Shown here piece after piece: positions 44,436 to 52,100 of a stretch of DNA of 64,000 nucleotides. Every line of letters begins with the position of its first letter. Position 1 is the first letter of the stretch. The DNA is from DAISJI01 sp964559835 (GTDB taxonomy: Bacteria > Acidobacteriota > Terriglobia > Terriglobales > Acidobacteriaceae), in contig CAZLJE010000005.1 of the NCBI GenBank assembly GCA_964559835.1, forward strand, positions 62,001 to 126,000, given 5' to 3'. The notes beneath the pieces were generated by a model. The model made no database searches and was not told the origin of the DNA. It saw nothing but the letters and a program-made list of their open reading frames with translations. The position numbers and the translations under genes are program-made.

Positions 44436-44568
44436 GTGGTCAGTGATCAGTGGTCAGTGATCAGAAGGTGGGACATCATAGTTCGCCGGATTGGTACCCG
44501 GAACCGAACTGTTGTCACCAAAGTGCCGGGTTCGAACAGCTGAGCACTGAGCACTGACTACTGACCAC
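44436..44568. repeat. Paired heptamer arrays flanking an 80-base spacer
   Basis: Left arm 44436-44463 has four units (GTGGTCA and GTGATCA alternating); right arm 44541-44568 has four units like TGAGCAC and TGACCAC, reverse complementary. Begins 3 bases after the M64 stop codon. Confidence 0.7.
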
Positions 44569-44648
44569 TGGTTACCAGAACGTACACACGTTGACAGGCG
44601 AGCGAAGCTATCCTACGTTGGCTGCCATCGGATGTGGGAGTAAGCGGT

Positions 44649-45380
44649 ATGCCAGCACGCAGTGAGCCTCGCCAGAACCAGGAGTCTCCGGTCCGCATCT
44701 TCGGGATGGACAGCGCGGGCCGGCCCGTGAACCTGTCGGCGTGGACGGTGGACGTCAGCCGTCACGGCGCGCGTATCAAGGGCGTGAACGACTGGTCGGC
44801 GCCGGGAGAGACGATCGGCGTGCGCCACGGCCAGGAGAAGGCGCGCTTCCAGATCGTCTGGGTGGGCGAGGACGGCACGCCGCGCCAAGGACACATCGGG
44901 CTGCTGTGCGTCGAGGCGGGTAAGTACATCTGGGGAGTGGCGGCGCCGCAAGTGGCCAGCGCTGCCGCGGCCGCGACCGGAAAGATGACCGGGATGTTCC
45001 GCCTGCCGGACGAGGCACGCGCACCCATCGGGATGGCGCCGAGCGCTCCGGTGGCGAACAACCGCCGCAAGGACGCCCGTTACAAGGCCAGCGGCGGCGC
45101 GAAGGTACACGAGGTCGGCGCGACGGCATCGCAATGGGTCACACTGCACGACTTGAGCATCGGCGGATGCTACGTCGAGACGACCGCGCCGCTGCCGCCG
45201 ACGTCGATGGTCGAGATGACGATCCACATCAACGACATCCAGATCACGGCGAAGGGTTCGGTGAGCGTCTGCCACAAACTGGTCGGGATGGGCGTGAAGT
45301 TCACGGAAGTTTCGGCGCTGAACCGCACGCGTCTGGAGCAAGTGATGGCGATGCTGATGCAGACGTCGAGCGAGGCGTAG
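44649..45380 (+). CDS. Protein with two PilZ-like domains
   Basis: 243 residues. The second half carries RRKDARYKASGGAKV and LHDLSIGGCYVET, which match the PilZ c-di-GMP pattern (RxxxR ... D/NxSxxG). The first half (ARIKGVNDWSAPGETIGVRH, DVSRHGARI) is a more divergent PilZ-like domain. Such proteins sense c-di-GMP and control motility or polysaccharide production. ATG 44649 is preceded by GGGAG at moderate distance. It ends 8 bases before REP-A copy 7. Confidence 0.8.
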   Translation: MPARSEPRQNQESPVRIFGMDSAGRPVNLSAWTVDVSRHGARIKGVNDWSAPGETIGVRHGQEKARFQIVWVGEDGTPRQGHIGLLCVEAGKYIWGVAAPQVASAAAAATGKMTGMFRLPDEARAPIGMAPSAPVANNRRKDARYKASGGAKVHEVGATASQWVTLHDLSIGGCYVETTAPLPPTSMVEMTIHINDIQITAKGSVSVCHKLVGMGVKFTEVSALNRTRLEQVMAMLMQTSSEA

Positions 45381-45388
45381 GGCTTCCT

Positions 45389-45423
45389 CCCACCCTTCCA
45401 AAACCGGTCAGGGTGGGGCACCC
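45389..45423 (-). repeat. REP-A palindrome, copy 7 (inverted)
   Basis: CCCACCCT (45389-45396) with AGGGTGGG (45410-45417), then GCACCC; the reverse complement of the copy-2 variant. Lies between convergent PilZ and hypothetical genes. Confidence 0.8.
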
Positions 45424-45429
45424 GCGACG

Positions 45430-46869
45430 TTACGAGCCGTTGCCCTGGAGCGCCTTGGCCGCGAGTTGGACCTGCGTCTTCAGCTTCTGCAACGACGCAT
45501 TCAGCGTCAGCGCCTTCTCCGCCAGGCCGCGCTGCTCCGCGGTCTTCAGCACCTCGGTGCATCGCTCCTCGGTCTTCTGCGCCGTGGTCATGAGCCAAGT
45601 GAGCGCGTCGGCGTGCGGCTTCCAGAGATAGGCAGAGCCCTGCTTGGACTTGTATTCGAGGATCTCGGCCATGAAACGGCTTTGCAGCGCGAGCACGGTG
45701 CGCAGCGAATTGGCGTAGTCGGCGCGGAAGCTCTTCTCACTGCCATAGTCGGCACGGAAGGCGTCAACCTCGGCGTTGCTGAGCGACAGGTTGCCGTTCT
45801 TCAACGGCACGATGTTCGCCTGCTTAGGGTCGGCGGCGAGGATGAAGTTGCGGATGGAGTCCTCCATCGAGTGAAGCTTGCCCTGCTCGACGGCAGGATT
45901 GATGGCGGATGGAATGGCCTCGGCGGGAACACTGGCGGCGAGCGCCGGGGCAGCAGCAGCTCGAGCGGGAGCGGCCGCAGGCTCGAATGCCGCGGCCCGC
46001 CCGGCGTGCCTGGTGCGGACGTCAACCGCCTTCTTGAACTTCGAGATCTTACGGAAGTGCTCCTGGGCGCTGCCGTACTCGGCGTTGAGGACCTCGCTCT
46101 CCTTCACTTCGGTGAGGTGCTTGACGGTGACGTCGCCGTCGACGCGGCTCATGATGCTTCCGCCCTGCTGCTGCACGGTCGCGGCGAAGGACTTGATCTG
46201 CTGCGCCGTCTGCTTGAAGAGCTCGTCAAAACGCTGTCCGAAGTAGACGTTGTACTCGGCGATGGTGGCGAGCACGCGCGGATGGTAGAACGACTTGCCG
46301 AAGCGCTGCTTGATCTCGCGGACGCGCTGGATGACGCCGGAGTCCATGAGCTCGGCGAACGTCCGCATCTCGTCGACTTCCTGGCGGACGAACGGGAACT
46401 CGCGCACGAGCTGGCGGTGCTCCTCCGGGAGTTCGGCGACCTCTTCATCGCCGAGAACGGTGTAGATCTCCTCTTCGAATTCCGAGGGCTGGTCGACGTC
46501 CAACTCGGCGCGGACCTGGCGCTCGGCGGGAACGACGGTGCGATACAGGAAGGTCACGATGAAGTCGGTCTTATCGCGATCGGGATCGGAGCCGGAAGCC
46601 TTGCGGCAGAAATAGCGCAGGAGGGCCTCGGCGGTGTCGGTGCTGGTGGAGTCCTTGAGACCGTCGCGGACCATGGGCGCGGCGATCGCCATATCGAGGA
46701 GGCGGAGCCAGTTCTCGAGTGAGCTGACCGATTGCTGGACGCGGTCGGCGCCGGCATTGACTTCGTGCGGGACAGGGACGGGGTGTCCAAGAGCTTCTTC
46801 GAGCAGGCCGATGTAGAAGGCGTGCACGGACGCGAGATCCATTAGACGTTGTACAGGCGCGAATTCCAC
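45430..46869 (-). CDS. Large hypothetical protein, function unknown
   Basis: About 479 residues, helical throughout with no signal peptide or membrane segment. An Ala/Pro-rich linker (about residues 285-320, AAAPARAAAAPALAASVPA) separates a long N-terminal helical part from a C-terminal helical part. I do not recognise the family. GTG 46869 follows AGGAG at 4 bases; the frame opens 5 codons earlier at GTG 46884. It is convergent with the PilZ gene, so a link to it is not obvious. Confidence 0.65.
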   Translation of the reverse strand: MEFAPVQRLMDLASVHAFYIGLLEEALGHPVPVPHEVNAGADRVQQSVSSLENWLRLLDMAIAAPMVRDGLKDSTSTDTAEALLRYFCRKASGSDPDRDKTDFIVTFLYRTVVPAERQVRAELDVDQPSEFEEEIYTVLGDEEVAELPEEHRQLVREFPFVRQEVDEMRTFAELMDSGVIQRVREIKQRFGKSFYHPRVLATIAEYNVYFGQRFDELFKQTAQQIKSFAATVQQQGGSIMSRVDGDVTVKHLTEVKESEVLNAEYGSAQEHFRKISKFKKAVDVRTRHAGRAAAFEPAAAPARAAAAPALAASVPAEAIPSAINPAVEQGKLHSMEDSIRNFILAADPKQANIVPLKNGNLSLSNAEVDAFRADYGSEKSFRADYANSLRTVLALQSRFMAEILEYKSKQGSAYLWKPHADALTWLMTTAQKTEERCTEVLKTAEQRGLAEKALTLNASLQKLKTQVQLAAKALQGNGS

Positions 46870-46956
46870 GGGTCTCCTGGGCACGGGATAACGTGCCGGT
46901 TACGCGATATGAATGCTCGTGCTGGGGAGAGGGAATCTTATGTCAGGCGGAACATA

Positions 46957-46991
46957 GGCGCAAGGCTCAAGGCGCAAGGCGCAAGGCGCAA
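46957..46991. repeat. Heptamer array, 5 units
   Basis: GGCGCAA four times and GGCTCAA once, in the spacer upstream of the hypothetical gene. Confidence 0.75.
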
Positions 46992-47034
46992 GGGAAAACA
47001 CTCACCACAGAGGGCACAGAGGAAAAACATTTCA

Positions 47035-47066
47035 CACCCTTCGACTTCGCTCAGGGCAGGCTACGG
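47035..47066. repeat. Dispersed repeat of the CTTCGACTTCGCTCAGGGC family
   Basis: Same repeat as at 60641-60676 and, in diverged form, inside the Lhr gene (50006-50029). It is a common small palindrome-containing element; CTTCGAC and GGGCAGGCT are the conserved ends. Confidence 0.6.
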
Positions 47067-47142
47067 ACATTTTGGTTTCACGAAGGTGAGGAGTTGAGAG
47101 CGGCGTGACCGGCGAGACGCCGATGCTACCGCCGCTCCCTGC

Positions 47143-48324
47143 TTACTTACCGCCGAGGACGAGCTTGGCGATGGTCGCGAGCTGCATATTCGAGGTGCCT
47201 TCGTAGATCTTGCCGATCTTGCAGTCGCGGAAATATTTTTCGACCGGATAGTCCTTGGTGAAGCCGTAGCCGCCGTAGATCTCGACGGCGAGCGAGCAGA
47301 CGCGCTCGGCAACCTGCGAAGAGAAGAGCTTCGCCATCGCGGCTTCCTTGACGAAATTCATGCCGGCGTCCTTCATGCGGGCGGCGTTGTAGACCATGAG
47401 ACGGGCGGCCTCGATCTCGGTGCCCATCTGCGCAAGCTGGAATTGGATTCCCTGGAATTCGGAGATGGGCTTGCCGAATTGCTTGCGCTCCTGGGAGTAC
47501 TTGAGCGCGTGCTCCCATGCGCCGCGGGCGACGCCGACCATCTGCGCGCCTATGCCAATGCGGCCTTCGTTCAGGGTCTCGATGGCGATCTTGTAGCCCT
47601 TGCCGACTTCGCCGATGACGTTGTCCTTGGGAACGCGGCAGTCTTCGAGGATGAGCTCGCACGTGGAGGAGGCGCGGATCCCGAGCTTGTCCTCTTTCTT
47701 GCCGACGGTGAATCCGGGGAAATCCTTCTCGACGATAAAGCCGGTGATGCCCTTGTAGCCGGCGGAGGCGTCAACGGTAGCGAACAGAATGAAGACGCCC
47801 GCTTCCTTCCCATTGGTGATCCAGAGTTTGCGGCCGTTGAGGACGTAGTCGCTGCCCTTGAGTTCGGCCTTGCTGGTGAGGGCGAAGGCATCGGAACCGG
47901 ACCCGGCTTCGCTCAAAGCGTATGCGCCGACGGTATTCGCCGCCATTTTAGGCAGGTAGCGCTTCTTCTGGTCTTCGGTGGTCCAGCGGAGCAGAGCGTT
48001 GTTGACGAGCGTGTTCTGGACGTCAACGACGACGCCGGCAGAGGCGTCCACGCGCGAGAGTTCCTCGACGGCGAGGATGGCTTCGAAGAAAGTTCCAGCG
48101 CCCCCGCCGTACTGCTCGGGGATCTCGATGCCCATCAGGCCGAGCTGGAAGAACTGCTCGATGAGCGAATGGTCGAATACGCCCTTCTCATCCATCTCGC
48201 GGACGAGAGGACGGAGGGCGTCGTCCGCGAACTGGCGAATGTTGTCGCGGAAAAGAACTTCATCTTCGGAAAGCGCGGTCAGCGGAGGAGTTGCGGGAGC
48301 ACGTTGAATGGTGGCTTCGGGCAT
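47143..48324 (-). CDS. Acyl-CoA dehydrogenase
   Basis: 393 residues. The N-terminal helical domain reads LIEQFFQLGLMGIEIPEQYGG, the FAD/substrate strand YALSEAGSGSDAF and WITNGKEAGVF, and the C-terminal domain ends with RVCSLAVEIYGGYGFTKDYPVEKYFRDCKIGKIYEGTSNMQL, containing the catalytic-base region of short-chain acyl-CoA dehydrogenases (EGTSNMQ; catalytic Glu is in YEGT). It oxidises acyl-CoA in fatty-acid or branched-chain amino-acid breakdown. ATG 48324 follows AAGGA. Confidence 0.93.
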   Translation of the reverse strand: MPEATIQRAPATPPLTALSEDEVLFRDNIRQFADDALRPLVREMDEKGVFDHSLIEQFFQLGLMGIEIPEQYGGGAGTFFEAILAVEELSRVDASAGVVVDVQNTLVNNALLRWTTEDQKKRYLPKMAANTVGAYALSEAGSGSDAFALTSKAELKGSDYVLNGRKLWITNGKEAGVFILFATVDASAGYKGITGFIVEKDFPGFTVGKKEDKLGIRASSTCELILEDCRVPKDNVIGEVGKGYKIAIETLNEGRIGIGAQMVGVARGAWEHALKYSQERKQFGKPISEFQGIQFQLAQMGTEIEAARLMVYNAARMKDAGMNFVKEAAMAKLFSSQVAERVCSLAVEIYGGYGFTKDYPVEKYFRDCKIGKIYEGTSNMQLATIAKLVLGGK

Positions 48325-48430
48325 AGGAATCCTTGTAAGAAGATCCGAGAATAGCGAACCGTAAATTCTAAATGGGAGTGCGTTGGAATTCGCGTGGAAA
48401 ATTCGGATTCAAACGAGCGTTCGACAAAAG

Positions 48431-48462
48431 ACAATACAAAGGACACGAAGGAACACAAAGGA
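48431..48462. repeat. ACACAAAGGACACGAAGG-type repeat
   Basis: Approximate tandem of ACAAAGG/ACACGAAGG units, close to those at 49116-49143. Both lie in spacers near gene boundaries. Confidence 0.5.
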
Positions 48463-48503
48463 AAAACAGGAGCGGGTCAGGCGCGAAGAAGCACGAAGGA
48501 GAA

Positions 48504-49082
48504 TCAGTGCTGAAGGCGGTCGATTGCGGCGTGGGCTTCCTGTGTCACCTTTTCGGGAGCGGCGAACTTTTCGGCGGCGCGGTAGTGCTCGAGCGCCTGC
48601 GGAACGTCGTTCAGCTTTTCGAAAGCGCGTCCGAGGCGGACGTGGATAGCGGCGTCGCCGGGCTTCGAGTCGAGCGCGTCCCGGTAACGCAACTGTGCCG
48701 CCTTGTAGTTCTTCTGGTCGAAATAGTAATCGCCGACTTCGACGTTGTGGGCGGCGTCGAGAGCGCGGTCGGTCGCTTCGTTGCACTTGTCGATCGCAGT
48801 CTGGCTGGAACTGGAGCTGCTATTCGCGACAGACGTGTTGGGAGTTTCGGCAGTCGGAGCGGGTTGCGGAAATGTCGGCGGCGTCTTGCTCGCCTGCCGG
48901 CACCAACCGAAGATGCAAATCTGGTCCGGCAGCGGGTTTTTGTTGCGGCCGTTCTTCTTCGATTGCTGCTTGTGAATCTCGGCGATGATGTCGTCGACGG
49001 GGCGGTCGGCGGGACAGGTTGGCGGAGTCGATTGAGCGAGGGCGGCTGCGCTCACGTAGAGAACGGCGATGACAGCCCGCAT
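48504..49082 (-). CDS. Secreted TPR-containing protein
   Basis: About 192 residues: signal peptide (MRAVIAVLYVSAAALAQ), a Cys-containing segment (CPADRPVDDIIAEIHKQQ, IFGWCRQ), a Ser-rich linker, and two TPR units (VGDYYFDQKNYKAAQLRYRDAL, IHVRLGRAFEKLNDVPQALEHY). TPR folds mediate protein contacts. ATG 49082 is the natural start before the signal peptide; an open frame extends to 49139. It is immediately downstream of the Lhr gene (49149) and on the same strand. Confidence 0.7.
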   Translation of the reverse strand: MRAVIAVLYVSAAALAQSTPPTCPADRPVDDIIAEIHKQQSKKNGRNKNPLPDQICIFGWCRQASKTPPTFPQPAPTAETPNTSVANSSSSSSQTAIDKCNEATDRALDAAHNVEVGDYYFDQKNYKAAQLRYRDALDSKPGDAAIHVRLGRAFEKLNDVPQALEHYRAAEKFAAPEKVTQEAHAAIDRLQH

Positions 49083-49115
49083 GTACACGCAGGCATTGTA
49101 GCGTGCGAAAACTCC

Positions 49116-49143
49116 ACCACAAAGGACACGAAGGTACACGAAG
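49116..49143. repeat. ACCACAAAGGACACGAAGG-type repeat
   Basis: Begins ACCACAAAGGACACGAAGG. Lies between the Lhr stop codon (49149) and the TPR protein start. Confidence 0.55.
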
Positions 49144-49148
49144 AAACG

Positions 49149-52100
49149 TCAATCGCCGGCGAGGGCACTGGCCACGGCATTCGCAGCGTCAATGACAGGC
49201 ACGCCGTCGCGGTAGGTGACGGTGCGTCCGGAAATGGCGACAACGCGGTCGCCCGGAACGATGATACCGACGAGGTTAAGGGGATCGGCCGCGGAGATGG
49301 TGATGGTTTCGCCGGTCGGCTCGAGGCGACGGATGGCACGCAACGAGTCCACCGCGACGGGCAATGCGAATTGCTCGCCAATGAAACCGTGGATGAAGCG
49401 TCCGCCACGGACTTCGCCGCGGTCCTCCATGCGGCGGAAGCACTGCGCGACTTCGCGCCACGGAATGCTGATTGCTTCGCGCGCGAGCAGTTCGCGGAAG
49501 ACGACGCCATAACGCGAGAGCAACATGCGGCAAGTGGCGTGAACTGCCTTGCTTCGTTCGGTCGGGTCGGCGTGCAGCAGCGACCAGCGGCCGGCAGTCT
49601 GACGCTTTTTCACGCGAACGGGGCCGGTCTGCGGACGACGGTTGCCGATGAGGGCGCGGAGGTTCTCGAAGGCGTCGGCGGTGACCAGTCCGGCGGCGAC
49701 GAGTTCCCAGAGGGCGTTCTTATGGTCGCTAGTCGCTAGTCGCTCGTCGCTTGCCAATGCCTTTTGAATGTCGGAGAAGAACAACGCTCCGCGATCGCGC
49801 AGGAGCTTCAGGACTGATCGCGCGTTGTCGGAGAGGGAGCGTTCTTCGTCGGAGAGGTCGTGAGGCTGCATCCAGTCGGAATCCTCGCGGAGAAAGAAAG
49901 TGATGGGCGCGACGGACGTGGGAATGATGCGGCGAGTGACGACCGTCGGCTCGTCCCTACGGGACTCGGGGATTTTGGAAGTCAGGTTTCCCAGGACATC
50001 GTCCCCTCGACAAGCTCGGGGCAGGCTCTGGGCTACCAGCGTACGTGCCTTCGGCACTTCCTGTGTCGCCAGGCAAGCCTGGCTAGTACACGTTTCGAGG
50101 GTGGCGGGGTGAGGCGAGAGGCGGCCCCAGCCGATGGCGCCGGTGAGGCAGAGCTGGTCGAGGTCGGCGGAGTCGTAGTCGGCGATGCGGCGAGAGAGTA
50201 CGTCGCGCTCCCAGCCGTTGGCGGCGAGTTCGAAACCCTGGAGTTGTTTCAGGACTTCGAGCGTGCCGAGTTCACCGCGCACTTGCGTGTCGGGCGCCAC
50301 GTGCTGCCAACGCAGAAGCCAGCGCATGAACTGCGCCTGCGTGACTGGTTCGATCTCCTTACGGAGAGTTGCGACGGTTAGGCGGTGGATACGGGCGAGT
50401 AATCTGCGATCGCAAAATTCGGGCGCAGGGCTTTGGGCGTAGGGCTTAGGGCGGAACGAACCCCGCAAGATCGCGCCGGTGGATTCGAGACGGAGGAGCG
50501 TTTGGTCGACTTCGTTTTCGGGCAGCGATAACAGGGCGGCGAGTTCGGGTGCGGAGGTGGGGCCGAGGTGCTGGGTCCAGCCGGTGAGGGACTGGAGAAG
50601 GGCGTCGGAACGGTTGCCAGTTGCCAGTTGCCAGTTGCCAGCGATGAATTCAGCGGCGGGATAAATCGCGGCGAATTGGTTTATGCGTTCGGCGGCGAAC
50701 CAGAATTCTTTGTCGCCGACGCGCGCCGCGCCGACGCGATTCGCGCGCAGGAGTTCGGCGAAGTAAATGTTCCAAGCAGCAGGCGGCGAAATGCATAGAT
50801 CCTTCGTCGGACTGACGTCCTCCTCAGGATGACACGCGTTGAGAGCGTGAACGGGAAGAGAGATCAACGTCATCAAGGCGTCGTGGAGTTCCTCGGCGTC
50901 GCGGATGTCGGGCCAGGCCTCCTGCTGCACCTGCGCGATGGCGGTGGGGTCGAGCTTCCCTACTTCTTCGAGCACAGATTCGGGCAAGACGCGGCGCATT
51001 TCGACGGCGCGGGCGCGGCGTTCTTCGAGAGGAGCGTCGTCGAGGTACGCGTAGGGGTTCGCGTTGAGGATCTCGTGCGAGAAGGCGGAAGGGACGGGAG
51101 TGTCGACGGCGATGCAGCGGATGGAGCCGTCCTGAATGCCACGCAGCACGGCGATGAGGCCGTCGATGTCCATCGCTTCGTGCATCACGTCTTTCATGAC
51201 TTCGCGCACGAGCGGGTGGTCGGGAAGCTGGATGTCGCCCTCGATATTTTCCTGGCAGGCGGCGACGTCGGGAAAGACGCTGGCGAGCAGGTCGTCGGCC
51301 TGGATGCGCTGGATGGGCGCAGGAACTTTCTTGCCGCCGCGATAACGCAAGAGGGCGAGCGAGCGATTGGCGTCCCAGCGGAAGCGCGTGCCGAAGATCG
51401 GCGAGCCGGTGAGCACGGCCTGCTGCAGGACGTCCTGCACGGTCTCCGGCTGGAGGAAGTGGAAGACGTCGGCGAGCGGAAAGCTGTGCTGCTCGGCGAG
51501 TGCGATGTTGAGTCCGTTGTCGGTCGCGGCGGCCTGCAGCTCGAAATTGAAGCTGACGCAGAAACGCTTGCGCAATGACAGGCCCCAGGCTCTATTGACG
51601 CGTCCGCCGAAGGGCGCGTGCAGGATGAGCTGCATGCCGCCACCTTCGTCGAAGAAGCGCTCGGCGATGATGGTGTTCGGCGTGGGAACAGCCCCCAGGA
51701 CGGCGCGGCCGGAGACGACGTACTCGATCAGCTGCTCGGCGCCGGGATCGTCAAGAGCGCAGTTCTGTTTCAGCCAGTCAATCGCGCCGGAGATAACGGC
51801 ATCGTTACGCAGCGCGGTCCAGTTCACCTTTCCGAGAGCGATCGAGCGGCAGGCGTCGTGGTCCTTCGGGATGAAGTCGCTGACAGTCTGCATCAGCTCG
51901 CCAACTCGATGCGAAAGTTCGGCGGTGCGCGCGGGAGCTTCGCCGCGCCAGAACGGGATGTTCGGCGGCTGGCCCTGCGCGTCTTCCACGAGAATGCGGC
52001 CGGATTTCGATTCGACCCGCTGGATGCGCCAGGAGGTGTTGCCGAGAAGGAAAATGTCGCCGGCGAGAGATTCGACCGCGAAGTCCTCGTCGACGGTGCC

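Noticed and set aside
45466..46722. 418-codon plus-strand frame opposite the hypothetical gene 45430-46869
   Set aside because: Leu/Gly/Glu-rich shadow without start signal; the minus-strand frame has a ribosome binding site and normal composition, though that gene is itself of unknown family.
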